A DNA stretch of 33,365 nucleotides from JALORV01 sp035429805 (GCA_035429805.1 DAOMFL010000039.1:1-33365); one strand, 5' to 3'; counted from the stretch's first letter, positions 10,817 to 19,127 are shown. Made by a program: numbers and translations. Notes: a model not told the origin generated them from the letters alone.

Positions 10817-11752
10817 ATGGAAGCGGAAGCCAAGTACACGTATGTCGGGCTCGCCGTCATCGCGCTGATCGCGGCGCTGGTGACCGGCATCGTCTGGCTC
10901 AAGCACTCGGGCAGCCGCAGCGACTTCAATTTCTACACGATCTACTTCGAGCGACAGCCGCTCGACGGCCTGCAGATCGGAGCGGACGTCTCGATGCGCG
11001 GCATCAAGGTCGGCCGCGTCGAGGACTACGCCCTGACGGAGAACATCAACCGCGTGCGCGTGCTGATCCGCATCGACCGCCGCACGCCGGTCAGCACCAA
11101 CACGGTGGCCGTGGTCAACCGCCGTTTCGTCACCGGCATTGCGAAGATCGACCTCGAAACGCCCGATCCTCCCGGACCCCCGCTGCTCGCGGTGCCACTC
11201 AACGAGCAGTTCTCGGTCATTCCGGAGGGCACCTCGAACCTCGACGCGATCACGATGCGCCTGAACCGCGTCGGCGAAACGGCCGCCGAGACGCTCGAAC
11301 GCCTGAACGACGTGCTCAGGCCCGAGAATCGCGCGGCGATCGACAAGACGATCGCCAACCTGCGCGACCTGACCGGCGCCCTGAACAAGCGCATGGCGGA
11401 TCTGGACCGGGCGCTGGCGGCGTTCAGCAGCGCCGCCGACAAGGTCGGTCGCGCCAGTGACAGCGTCGCCACCCTGGCAGACGCCGCGTCGCACGATCTG
11501 CGTCCGGCGCTGCAGCAGGCCGAGCGCACGATGAAGGACATCTCGGCGGCGACGATCGCGCTGGAGAAGCAGGCCGCCTTCGTTGCGCAGTCGGTCGGTT
11601 CGACCGTCAATTCGAGCGGCGACCAGTTGAGCGCGGCCGTCACCGAGCTGAAGGCCACCGGCGCGACGCTGAACCGCCTGCTCGACCGCATGCAGGACCC
11701 GCGCGCCGCGTTGCTGGGGCCGTCGGCCGGGCAGCGCGGCCCCGGAGAATGA
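10817..11752 (+). CDS. MCE-domain (MlaD-like) substrate-binding protein
   Basis: A 311-residue protein anchored by one N-terminal membrane helix (about residues 8-28, YVGLAVIALIAALVTGIVWL). The MCE domain follows at about 38-118: IYFERQPLDGLQIGADVSMRGIKVGRVEDY, ending FVTGIAKIDLETP. The rest is a long helical region (about 145-290, ETLERLNDVLRPENR...) expected to form the coiled-coil needle or tube of MCE hexamers. The ATG at 10817 is preferred over the in-frame TTG at 10808, since the helix then begins normally. It lies 28 bases after the ATPase gene and two bases before the lipoprotein ATG region. The role is periplasmic lipid binding within the MCE complex. Needle length suggests a PqiB/YebT-like or short-tunnel variant, but this is not certain. 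Confidence 0.92.
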   Translation: MEAEAKYTYVGLAVIALIAALVTGIVWLKHSGSRSDFNFYTIYFERQPLDGLQIGADVSMRGIKVGRVEDYALTENINRVRVLIRIDRRTPVSTNTVAVVNRRFVTGIAKIDLETPDPPGPPLLAVPLNEQFSVIPEGTSNLDAITMRLNRVGETAAETLERLNDVLRPENRAAIDKTIANLRDLTGALNKRMADLDRALAAFSSAADKVGRASDSVATLADAASHDLRPALQQAERTMKDISAATIALEKQAAFVAQSVGSTVNSSGDQLSAAVTELKATGATLNRLLDRMQDPRAALLGPSAGQRGPGE

Positions 11753-11753
11753 G

Positions 11754-12398
11754 ATGAGCCTGCACCAAGTGACCCGGCTGCTGATGCTCGCTGCGCTGGC
11801 ACTGCTGACCGCCGCGTGCATTTCAGTCGACATCGGCAAGGACACCGCGCAGCAATCCCAGTTCCGCATCGCCGACAGCGCGGCGCCGCCGGTTGCGGTC
11901 GCGCGCTCCAACGGCCGCGAACTCGTTGTGGCGCCGCAGCCCGCGTCGTCGATCGACGACTCGTTCTCGCTCGCCTTCTCGCGCCAGCCCGGGCAGCGCG
12001 CCGCCTACCAGTTCGCGTCGTGGAGCGACCGGCCTTCCAGCCGCCTCGCCCAGCTGCTGGTGGACCGGCTGGCCGCGCGGCGATCGTTCGGATCGGTCGC
12101 GCTGGCCGGCCGCGGCGTCGCCGGCGACCTTCTGCTCAACCTGTCTGTCAGCGACTTCTTCCACGACGCGACGGCGTCGCCGGGGTCCGCGAGCGTGACC
12201 GTCGAGGTCGAGTTGATCGATCGCGCTACGCGCAAGCTGATCGCGCGTCAGAGCTTTGCCGCGTCCGCTCCTGTCAGTGCAGCGAACTCCGCGGCGGCCG
12301 CGGCGGCGCTCGGCGTCGCCAGCACGAAGGTCCTGGACGACGTCGTCGCCTGGGTCGAGTCAAAGGCCGCGCCCTCGGCGCTCGCCAGCGCGCGCTGA
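11754..12398 (+). CDS. ABC-type transport auxiliary lipoprotein (PqiC-like)
   Basis: A 214-residue outer-membrane-type lipoprotein. The lipobox LLTAACIS places the lipidated cysteine at residue 22; the following Ile-Ser is compatible with Lol sorting to the outer membrane. The mature sequence follows the auxiliary-lipoprotein family pattern: a beta-rich start, YQFASWSDRPSSRLAQLLVDRL near 83-104, and VTVEVELIDRATRKLIARQSF near 149-169. In PqiABC such a lipoprotein receives or docks the MCE protein needle. The start ATG is one base after the MCE stop (TGAGATG), so it belongs to the same operon and is its last gene. Confidence 0.85.
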   Translation: MSLHQVTRLLMLAALALLTAACISVDIGKDTAQQSQFRIADSAAPPVAVARSNGRELVVAPQPASSIDDSFSLAFSRQPGQRAAYQFASWSDRPSSRLAQLLVDRLAARRSFGSVALAGRGVAGDLLLNLSVSDFFHDATASPGSASVTVEVELIDRATRKLIARQSFAASAPVSAANSAAAAAALGVASTKVLDDVVAWVESKAAPSALASAR

Positions 12399-12406
12399 CC
12401 CGCGGC

Positions 12407-12796
12407 ATGCGCGATACCGACCGTCCATCTTCTGCCCGCAATGTGCTGGGCGGGCCGCTGGTCCCGTGCTGCGAGGATCCCGCAACCGGGTTCTTCCGTG
12501 ACGGCTACTGCCACACCAGCCCGCAGGACCTCGGCTCGCACACCGTGTGCGCACGCATGACCGACGACTTCCTGGCGTTCTCCGTGCGCCGGGGCAACGA
12601 CCTCGTCACGCCGCGGCCGGAGTTCGACTTCCCTGGCCTGCGTGCGGACGATCGCTGGTGCCTGTGCGCCGCGCGCTGGCGCGAGGCGCTCGAGGCCGGC
12701 GTCGCGCCGCCGGTGGTGCTTGCCGCCTCGCACGAGCGGGCGCTCGACGTCGTCACGCTCGAACAACTGGCACGCCACGCCGTCGATCGTCAATGA
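12407..12796 (+). CDS. DUF2237 family protein
   Basis: A 129-residue protein of a conserved bacterial family of unknown function. It shows the full family signature: NVLGGPLVPCCEDPATGFFRDGYC (13-36), HTVCARMTDDFLAFSVRRGNDL, PEFDFPGLRADDRWCLCAARW and GVAPPVVLAASHERAL. Cysteines at 21, 22, 36 and in WCLCAARW are conserved and may bind metal or form disulfides, which is inference. There is no signal peptide. The start at 12407 lies eight bases after the lipoprotein stop. The stop TGA overlaps the next ATG (ATGA at 12793-12796). The ORF is open farther upstream but that part overlaps the lipoprotein gene. Confidence 0.85.
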   Translation: MRDTDRPSSARNVLGGPLVPCCEDPATGFFRDGYCHTSPQDLGSHTVCARMTDDFLAFSVRRGNDLVTPRPEFDFPGLRADDRWCLCAARWREALEAGVAPPVVLAASHERALDVVTLEQLARHAVDRQ

Positions 12797-13230
12797 CCGC
12801 CCTGCCGCCGGCCGCGGTCATCGACACCAACGTGCTGCTCGACTTCTGGGTCTTCGAGGACGCCCGTGCCATGCCACTGCGCATCGCGCTCGAGCGCGGC
12901 ATCGTGCGCGCGTTGCGCAGCGGCCCATCGGTTGACGAACTGAGCGACGTTCTGGGCCGGCCGAAGTTCGACCTCAGCAACGAGCGGCGTTGCGCGATCC
13001 TGCGACTGTGGGACCGGCTCGCGGCACCGGTCGAATGGGTCCATGCGGCACCACTCGCCTGCAGCGATCCCGACGACCAGAAATTCCTCGACCTCGCGCA
13101 CACGGCGCGCGCCGAGTGGCTGGTCACCAAGGACATGGCGCTGCTGAAGCTCGCGCGGCGCGCGCGCCCCCTGGGCCTGCGCATCGTCGACCCCGCCGCG
13201 GCGGCGGTCCTGAGCCATCAGCGCGCATGA
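12793..13230 (+). CDS. PIN-domain ribonuclease, toxin-like (PIN_3 / COG1569 type)
   Basis: A 145-residue PIN-fold protein. The acidic metal-binding residues are Asp11 in VIDTNVLLDFW, Glu49 in SVDELSDVLGRPKF, the acidic cluster in CSDPDDQKFLDLA (90-102), and Asp114 in LVTKDMALLKL. All are intact, so nuclease activity is expected. The family is usually annotated as the toxin of a type II toxin-antitoxin pair. No small antitoxin ORF is visible on either side; it is instead locked between two genes by ATGA overlaps (12793-12796 and 13227-13230). It could act in RNA processing rather than as a toxin, but that is inference. Confidence 0.82.
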   Translation: MTALPPAAVIDTNVLLDFWVFEDARAMPLRIALERGIVRALRSGPSVDELSDVLGRPKFDLSNERRCAILRLWDRLAAPVEWVHAAPLACSDPDDQKFLDLAHTARAEWLVTKDMALLKLARRARPLGLRIVDPAAAAVLSHQRA

Positions 13231-14231
13231 GCACCCACGCCTTGTCGGCCGCGATGGCGCTGACGGCAGTGGGCCGGCCGCTGCAGCGGGTCGAGCGTCC
13301 GGTGCCGGTGCCCAACGCCGACGAAGTGCTGCTGCGGGTGGCCGCCTGCGGCGTGTGCCGCACCGACCTGCACGTCGTCGACGGCGAGCTGCCGCCGACC
13401 CGCCTGCCGCTCGTCCCCGGCCACGAAATCGTCGGTCGCGTGGTGGCGCGCGGCAGCCGCGTACAGCGATTTGCCGTCGGTGACCGCGTCGGCGTGCCGT
13501 GGCTCGGCGGCGCGTGCGGCGCGTGCCCGTTCTGCCATTCCCACCGCGAGAATCTCTGCGACGCACCCGAGTTCACCGGTTACACGCGCGACGGCGGCTA
13601 TGCGGAGCACGTCGTCGCGCGCGCGGACTTCGGCTTCCGGCTTCCCGACGCCCTCGACGACGTCCACGCGGCGCCGCTGCTGTGCGCCGGCCTGATCGGC
13701 TACCGCGCGCTGCGCATGGCCGGCGACGCGCGACACCTCGGCATCTACGGCTTCGGCGCCGCGGCGCATCTCGTCGCGCAGGTCGCGGTGTGGCAGAAGC
13801 GCGAGGTCTACGCCTTTACACGTCCCGGAGACGAGGACGGGCAGGAGTTCGCACGGTCGCTCCGTTGCGCATGGGCCGGCAGTTCCGACACGGCGCCGCC
13901 CCACCCGCTCGATGCCGCGCTGATCTTCGCCCCGGTCGGCGCGCTGGTGCCGGCTGCGCTCGCGGCGTCCGTGAAAGGCGCGGTCATCGTCTGCGCCGGC
14001 ATCCACATGAGCGACATTCCGGCGTTCCCTTACCGCCTGATGTGGGGCGAGCGCGTCGTGCGCTCGGTTGCAAACCTGACGCGCGAGGATGGCGAGGAGT
14101 TCCTCGAACTGGCCGCGCGTATCCCGCTCGTCACGCATGTCGACGTGTTTGCACTCGGCGATGCCAACGAAGCGATCGCCGCCGTGCGCGAAGGCCGCGT
14201 CCGCGGGGCTGCTGTGCTCGACTGTCGCTGA
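13227..14231 (+). CDS. Zinc-dependent alcohol dehydrogenase (AdhA/CAD2-like MDR family)
   Basis: A 334-residue medium-chain dehydrogenase. The catalytic zinc ligands are Cys44 (GVCRTDLH), His66 (PGHEIVG) and Cys153 (LLCAG). The structural zinc is held by Cys97, Cys100, Cys103 and Cys111 in GACGACPFCHSHRENLC. The nucleotide-binding motif GIYGFGAAAH is at 172-181. The overall form matches the cd08298-like alcohol dehydrogenases that oxidise or reduce short primary alcohols and aldehydes with NAD(P). The start ATG overlaps the PIN gene's stop. A stem-loop follows before the convergent orphan membrane gene. The physiological substrate is unknown. Confidence 0.92.
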   Translation: MSTHALSAAMALTAVGRPLQRVERPVPVPNADEVLLRVAACGVCRTDLHVVDGELPPTRLPLVPGHEIVGRVVARGSRVQRFAVGDRVGVPWLGGACGACPFCHSHRENLCDAPEFTGYTRDGGYAEHVVARADFGFRLPDALDDVHAAPLLCAGLIGYRALRMAGDARHLGIYGFGAAAHLVAQVAVWQKREVYAFTRPGDEDGQEFARSLRCAWAGSSDTAPPHPLDAALIFAPVGALVPAALAASVKGAVIVCAGIHMSDIPAFPYRLMWGERVVRSVANLTREDGEEFLELAARIPLVTHVDVFALGDANEAIAAVREGRVRGAAVLDCR

Positions 14232-14247
14232 TCTCCGCGCGACGCGC

Positions 14248-14263
14248 GCCGGCGGTTGCCGGC
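14248..14263. terminator. Stem-loop between convergent genes
   Basis: GCCGGC (14248-14253) and GCCGGC (14258-14263) pair around a GGTT loop, in the 39-base gap between the alcohol dehydrogenase stop and the stop of the convergent large membrane protein gene. There is no T run. It could serve both strands, but it is weak evidence. Confidence 0.35.
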
Positions 14264-14270
14264 CTTGCCC

Positions 14271-17200
14271 TCAGAGATTGGCCAGCGACAGGTAGTCGAA
14301 CAGCGATGTGCCCCCGAAGGTCAGCAGCGGCAGCAGCACGGCCTTGAGCAGCGGCTGGGCCGAATAGGGCGCGAAGGCGCCGTCGCGCAGGCGTTCGACG
14401 CGGTCCCGCAACGCCTCGAGCTGACTCGCAAGCGGCGCACCGCCCGGCTCACCCTTGGCTCGCAGGGCGGCGTCGCGCAGGCGGATGAGCGCCTGCCGGC
14501 GCGACGCTTCGGCACTGCGCCGCAGGGCCAGCGCGCAGGCCAGCACCACCGCGATACTGATCGCCGTGACGATGTGCAGCGCCACCGGGGCATACCAGTC
14601 ATCGAAGAAGCTGCTGCGCGCAACGATCATCAGTGACAACACGATGAACGGCAGGTAGATGAGCGTCGCGACGCAATGCGTGCGGCGCGCGACGAACTCG
14701 AGGTCGATCCAGTCGTCGAGGTACTGGACCGGAATGCCGAGGCGCGCTTGAAACGCTTCGAGCGTCGGTTCCGGCCAGTTGGCACAGTGCATCCGCAGTC
14801 CTCGCATGAAGAGCACGCAGAGCACCGCCGCATCGGCAACGAAGAAGATCAGGAACTGGGACGCCAGCACGGTGGGCACGATCGTCAGCAGGTGCACGTG
14901 CCCCGTCAGCGTGCCCCGCAGCGGTGCGAGCGGCTGGTCGGCGGAAGCCTGGTAGATGAGCAGGAAGAACACGAGCATGACGATGACACAGAAGCCGGTG
15001 CGAATAAGGCGCGCGCGCAGGCTGTTCTGGGCGATGTAGTGCATCCAGAAGTTGAGGGACTTCGGCGTCAGGGCCGTTGCCGCTGCTCCGGATGCGCGCA
15101 CGCTCTCCCGATAGAAGCGCACCTCGAACATTGAGGCGAGCCGCTGCCACCACGTGCGTTGCGACTCGGCGGCGGCCAGCGCGGCGTCGAGTCGGCGGCG
15201 CGTCGAACCCAGGCGAAACTCATGCGCGATGCGGTCGACGTTCGCCTTCAGAGAGGACCACGCGTAGCCGACAAAATAGATGCAGATCACCAGCGCGCCG
15301 AGACGGATCAGATAGGTGGGCCACGGACTGATGCCGTCGGTGAAGGTCAGCGGCTTGCCGTTTCCCCCCTGCGTCATCCACGCCGCAATACTTGGCCAGA
15401 AGTGGGCCAGCAGCGCGGCAGGGACTGCCACCAGTGCTACGAACAAGGCCAGGAGGGCAACGCGTCGCCGCAGGCGGCTCTTGTCCGACGGCCCGGCGGC
15501 GGCAACGAACCGACGCAGCCGGCGACGCGCGCCGCGGCTGAGCGCCAGTGCCGGAACCCACAGCGCCGCGGTCAGCAGCGCGAACGTCAGCCACAGCGGA
15601 AGGAACCGCAGGTCGGGCCATGCGTGTGACCCGCCCGGATGAATATCGTCACAGTCGCCAAGTATCCGGGGCTTGCAGTGGTCGGCGGGTCTCCCCGGAC
15701 TGAAGTCGAAGACGCCCGAACGCGTCACTTCGAAGAGCCGCGGAGTTTCGAACCACTGGTTGACGCGATCCTGCTTCCACAGGGGTGCGGCATCGGGATG
15801 GTCCGCGGCCAGGCGCGCGTCGGCAATCAGCATCAGGGTCGCCAGATAGGCCGCGGTCTGATAGCTGTCACGGAACGGCGAAATGGCGCGCTGCAGCCCG
15901 TCGGTCAGCGTGAGCCCGAAGCTGGACGCCACGATGAGATTGCGCGCCCAGGCCTGCTCGCGCGGGTGGAACAGTCGCGCATCGAGATCGGTGGTGAAGT
16001 AAATGGCCTGCGGAATCTCCGGCTGCAGTGCCTGCAGCACGAGCAGCTTGTCGTAGGCATCGTTGCCGAAGACACCGATGGCACGGATGCCCTGGCGGGG
16101 ACCCTTCTCATGGCGAAGCTCCTTATCTTCGGAACGGATCCGGCTCGCCAGCCGACGCAGGTAGTCGTACTGGCTGGTTCCTTCGGGCCGCTCGAAGTAA
16201 GCCGTGTCGCGTCCGATCGCGTCCGTGCCCTCGGCCTTCTGGTCCTTCTTGTTGCGGCTGTCCGCCGCCTGAGGTGCGGTATCGCCGGGCAGTCGTCCGT
16301 CGATGCCGCGGAAGTAGTGCCACCGCGTGATCGAGAAGCCGGTCTGATTCCTGTCGGACCGGAACTGCTGGCGCAGGCTCCGTCCGTAGAGCGTATCGCC
16401 TTCCGCGATGATCGCGATCGTGCTGTGGGCTTCCGACGTCGGGGCAATTGCGAGTGCGTTCGCGCATTTGTCGCTGCCATCCTGCAGCCCGCGCCGGCAG
16501 AGCTCCTCCTTGAGCGCGGCGGCAAGCCGATCATCCGTCCCGATCGTGCGAATGAGGGGCACCCCGCGCGTTTCCAGGTAGTCCGACACCGTCTTTCCCG
16601 GCCTGCCGCCGAGCAGTACCGCATCAGGCGCGGTCGCCCCGCTCGAAAAGAAGCGGAAGTCGAAGCGCTTCAGCGCGCCCGGGTCGAAGGTTTCGGCGGC
16701 GGCTTCCTCGACCATGTCGCGCACGCCATCCGAATACGCGGGCCCCAAGACGCGCCAGCGCACTCGAGGGGCAGTCCCGGCCGCGGTCGTCCCCGACGGT
16801 TCCACGCGGGCCGCAAGTTCAGCCAGCGTCCGCAGCGGTCGGTCATTGAAAGGCGAGCTGTCGAGCCACAGCACGACCAGGCGGCAACCGTTGCACCGTT
16901 CGGACGATGAGCTGGGCTCGCGCTCGAAGCTTTCGAAAGGGACGGTTTCCGGCAGGCCATATTTCGGCCCGAGTCCGCCGTAGGGATAGAAGTAGCCGAG
17001 GTGTTCGTTGTCGCCCGGCACATAGCCGCGCGCCTGCAATCCCGCCAGCACCGCATAGCGCATACGCCGGCGGCTCTCGACCTGCTCCGTATACGGCCCG
17101 CCGAACAGCATGACCGCGACCACGAAGACCCCGCTGTCGCCGGACAGACGCGCCTGCCGCTGAAGTTCGTCCGCGAAGCGCTGTTCGGAGTGGATCTCTT

Positions 17201-17450
17201 CATCCTTCTTTCCGTCCGGCGACTTCTGGGGTCGCTCTCGCGCCTTGGCGACTGCACCGAAGGGATCCTGCCAAAGCCGGGCATCGACGTCCTGTGCGGC
17301 TTCGCGCCGCTCGAGGCGCGGCTCGCTGATGGCCGGCCGGCTGCTCTCGAGCATGGGCTTGGTGATGACGAACGCACCGACCGCCAGCAGGGCGATCATG
17401 ATCAGCCCGCCGCCGGGAAATCCTCCTGACGATCTGTCGTCCTTGTCCAT
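14271..17450 (-). CDS. Large membrane protein of unknown function with PBP-like periplasmic region
   Basis: A 1059-residue protein I do not recognise. One membrane helix (14-30) leads into a long, probably periplasmic region (about 31-615). There, alternating strand-helix stretches such as HSTIAIIAEGDTLYGRSL (342-359), IRAIGVFGNDAYDKLLVLQA (455-474) and ARNLIVASSFG (502-512) resemble type 1 periplasmic-binding folds; this is a visual judgement. The C-terminal part is polytopic, with helices near 616-637, 663-684, 714-734, 814-834, 852-882, 924-944 and 953-976, a basic loop (641-663), and a final hydrophobic stretch (1033-1050). Cys186 and Cys189 (CNGC) and other cysteine pairs may form disulfides. 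It is a single gene facing the alcohol dehydrogenase. It could be a receptor whose output domain is the membrane part. No kinase, cyclase or HTH motif is visible. Confidence 0.8.
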   Translation of the reverse strand: MDKDDRSSGGFPGGGLIMIALLAVGAFVITKPMLESSRPAISEPRLERREAAQDVDARLWQDPFGAVAKARERPQKSPDGKKDEEIHSEQRFADELQRQARLSGDSGVFVVAVMLFGGPYTEQVESRRRMRYAVLAGLQARGYVPGDNEHLGYFYPYGGLGPKYGLPETVPFESFEREPSSSSERCNGCRLVVLWLDSSPFNDRPLRTLAELAARVEPSGTTAAGTAPRVRWRVLGPAYSDGVRDMVEEAAAETFDPGALKRFDFRFFSSGATAPDAVLLGGRPGKTVSDYLETRGVPLIRTIGTDDRLAAALKEELCRRGLQDGSDKCANALAIAPTSEAHSTIAIIAEGDTLYGRSLRQQFRSDRNQTGFSITRWHYFRGIDGRLPGDTAPQAADSRNKKDQKAEGTDAIGRDTAYFERPEGTSQYDYLRRLASRIRSEDKELRHEKGPRQGIRAIGVFGNDAYDKLLVLQALQPEIPQAIYFTTDLDARLFHPREQAWARNLIVASSFGLTLTDGLQRAISPFRDSYQTAAYLATLMLIADARLAADHPDAAPLWKQDRVNQWFETPRLFEVTRSGVFDFSPGRPADHCKPRILGDCDDIHPGGSHAWPDLRFLPLWLTFALLTAALWVPALALSRGARRRLRRFVAAAGPSDKSRLRRRVALLALFVALVAVPAALLAHFWPSIAAWMTQGGNGKPLTFTDGISPWPTYLIRLGALVICIYFVGYAWSSLKANVDRIAHEFRLGSTRRRLDAALAAAESQRTWWQRLASMFEVRFYRESVRASGAAATALTPKSLNFWMHYIAQNSLRARLIRTGFCVIVMLVFFLLIYQASADQPLAPLRGTLTGHVHLLTIVPTVLASQFLIFFVADAAVLCVLFMRGLRMHCANWPEPTLEAFQARLGIPVQYLDDWIDLEFVARRTHCVATLIYLPFIVLSLMIVARSSFFDDWYAPVALHIVTAISIAVVLACALALRRSAEASRRQALIRLRDAALRAKGEPGGAPLASQLEALRDRVERLRDGAFAPYSAQPLLKAVLLPLLTFGGTSLFDYLSLANL

Positions 17451-17804
17451 TGCACGACTCCATCGGCCGGGCGACGGATCCGTGCGGACTCAACAGGGCG
17501 GCTAGACGGCCGCACGCACTTCCCCATGCCACTTTCGATGACTTCGGACGCCACTGCCGCCCCCGGCGCCGGAGACCCGCGTGCAGCGGTGCAACTAGAG
17601 CGAGCACTGCGTCACGCAGCGCACATTAAGTTCGCGCGAGTCAAAGCGAAAGGTGAATCTTCCACAATCGGGTGCCGCACCCATCGCCTGTTTGTGTAGT
17701 CGGACGTGGCGACCGCGCTTCCGCCCAGGCCGGCGCCCCCGGGATTTGCGGCTCGGTCGAGTACGCGCCGAAGTCCGTTGCGGAATGCGCGGACCGGCAG
17801 AGGT

Positions 17805-17910
17805 CGTTAAGGGTTTTGCGACACTTGCGCGGCGAAGGCCGAGGCGCGGCGAAGGCCGAGGCGCGGCGAGCGTGCTCGATGCGAGGGTAGGTGTTGCACA
17901 ACCCTTAACG
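17805..17910. repeat. MITE-like element: 20-bp terminal inverted repeats around tandem repeats
   Basis: CGTTAAGGGTTTTGCGACAC (17805-17824) and GTGTTGCACAACCCTTAACG (17891-17910) are inverted copies matching at 18 of 20 positions. They enclose 66 bases with no coding capacity. The interior contains 2.6 copies of a 17-bp direct repeat, GCGCGGCGAAGGCCGAG (17827-17843, 17844-17860, partial 17861-17870). Size (106 bp), terminal repeats and intergenic position fit a miniature inverted-repeat element. The TA inside each GTTAAG end could be a mariner/IS630-type target duplication, but no longer duplication is evident. No parent transposase is in the window. It could alternatively form a hairpin in RNA. 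Confidence 0.6.
17827..17870. repeat. 17-bp tandem repeat, 2.6 copies
   Basis: Unit GCGCGGCGAAGGCCGAG is repeated without change at 17827-17843 and 17844-17860, and its first ten bases recur with a one-base difference at 17861-17870. It lies wholly inside the inverted-repeat element. Confidence 0.85.
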
Positions 17911-17941
17911 TGAGCCGCCGGGCACAAAGCGTTGTTCAATC

Positions 17942-18580
17942 TCACGCCAGAAGCTTGAAGGCGTGGACCCAATCATTGCGCAAAAAGCCGGGGATACACC
18001 ACAGCATACAAAGCGGTTCGATGGCACGCGCCGCTTCGGCCTTGCCCATGTCCGAGGTCTCCCAGCCGAATTGATCGAGCACTCCACGCACGGACGCCTT
18101 CGCCGCTTCGTCATTGCCGCAGATGAACATGGTCGGCTTCCCACCCTTGAACTGTGGATTCACCATGCAGGCATACCCGACCGAGTTGAACGCCTTGACA
18201 AAGTGAGCGTCGGGGAAAATCTTCTGCAGGCGCTCCATCAGTGACTCATCGAGGTTGGTGAAGAACTTCAGCACCCCATTGACGGGCGGAGCATCTGCAA
18301 TCGGATTGGTCGCATCGATAACCGGCTTGCCGGCGACATTGCTCTTGCCGGCCAGCTCGAGCGCCTCGCGTGCCGCCGTCCCCTTGACTGCAAGAACAAT
18401 CAGTTCTCCGAACTGGGCGGTCTCGGCGAAGGTGCCGAGTGCGACCGACCGACTGGTCGATGCCCATTCCGCGAGCTTTGCAGGACTGCGCGTTCCGACC
18501 ATGACCTGATGGCCGTGCTTGACGAAGCCGCCTGCGAGAGTCTTAGCGACATCGCCGGAACCGAGTACTCCTACCTTCAT
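17942..18580 (-). CDS. NAD(P)-binding oxidoreductase, F420/NADP-reductase-like (COG2085)
   Basis: A 212-residue Rossmann-fold protein. MKVGVLGSGDVAKTLAGGF is the N-terminal nucleotide-binding motif (G-x-G-x-x-x). It is followed by KHGHQVMVGTRSPAKL, whose Arg suggests an NADP preference. VIDATNPIADAPPVNGVL and FVKAFNSVGYACMVNP are typical of the F420-dependent NADP reductase-like family, many members of which do not use F420. Betaproteobacteria generally lack F420, so it probably acts on another substrate. A good AGGAG-type site 9-10 bases upstream fixes the ATG at 18580. The gene stands alone; base composition is less GC-biased than in the TCA block. Confidence 0.88.
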   Translation of the reverse strand: MKVGVLGSGDVAKTLAGGFVKHGHQVMVGTRSPAKLAEWASTSRSVALGTFAETAQFGELIVLAVKGTAAREALELAGKSNVAGKPVIDATNPIADAPPVNGVLKFFTNLDESLMERLQKIFPDAHFVKAFNSVGYACMVNPQFKGGKPTMFICGNDEAAKASVRGVLDQFGWETSDMGKAEAARAIEPLCMLWCIPGFLRNDWVHAFKLLA

Positions 18581-18701
18581 GTCGTCAGCTCCTTGGGGGT
18601 GGCGCGTGAGCCGGAAGCTGCTTCTACCTCCGTCCGCTTCGAGATGATTGTCGCGCTAGGCGCAACCTGCCGCAATTGGCCGGCTGCCGTCCCAGCAGCA
18701 G

Positions 18702-19127
18702 CTACTGCTGCGGGCCGGGATATGGCCCATTGATCGCGGGTCCCCATAGCCACCCACAGGTCTCCAGCGTCTTGCAGCCGACACGCTGCCAAGATTCACT
18801 TCCTGGCGGCGTAGTCGGTGTCGGAGCCGGCGGCATCGGCGCGCACCTTGAGCCCATCGCCGCGCAAGCAATCGTCGTGGTCCATAAGAGCGCAAGCGAC
18901 TGGGCGCGGGACCATCCCGGTGATTCCAGCTCGGATCGTAGTGACAATGGATCTGCGCTCCGCGTTGGGGGCGCCACGCGTTCGGCACCCTGCGGGGTCA
19001 GCACAAGGGACGGAGAACGCTCGCTCGACAAAGTACGAATCGTGGACTTTGCGTCAACGTCCTGTGCCGTGCTAACGACTGGCGTTGAAACAAGAGCGGC
19101 CAAACAGAGAACGGCGAGGAACTTCAT
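18702..19127 (-). CDS. Doubtful exported protein, unrecognised
   Basis: A 141-codon ORF with a convincing signal peptide, MKFLAVLCLAALVSTPVVS, followed by TAQD, and an AAGGAC site about ten bases before the ATG at 19127. The remainder (DVDAKSTIRTLSSERSPSLV...) is Ser/Pro-rich, has a second hydrophobic stretch near 77-90 (SLALLWTTTIACAAMG), and contains a PMPPAPTPTTPPG segment and four or five cysteines toward the end. I recognise no family. The start looks real, but the C-terminal half reads poorly and may be out of frame or degenerate, so this may be a pseudogene. Confidence 0.4.
   Translation of the reverse strand: MKFLAVLCLAALVSTPVVSTAQDVDAKSTIRTLSSERSPSLVLTPQGAERVAPPTRSADPLSLRSELESPGWSRAQSLALLWTTTIACAAMGSRCAPMPPAPTPTTPPGSESWQRVGCKTLETCGWLWGPAINGPYPGPQQ

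Larger units (their letters stand above)
17451..17941. other. Gene-free stretch carrying a MITE-like element
   Basis: The 491 bases between two minus-strand genes hold no convincing ORF. The left half (17451-17800) should contain the promoter of the large membrane protein gene, but I see no clear -35/-10 pair. The right half holds the inverted-repeat element described separately. Confidence 0.6.

Noticed and set aside
15639..16910. 423-codon plus-strand frame inside the large membrane protein gene
   Set aside because: It is antisense to a frame with clear membrane helices and strand-helix patterns; the translation has no recognisable motif.
17827..17870. CRISPR-like array
   Set aside because: Repeats are directly adjacent without spacers and only 2.6 copies long.
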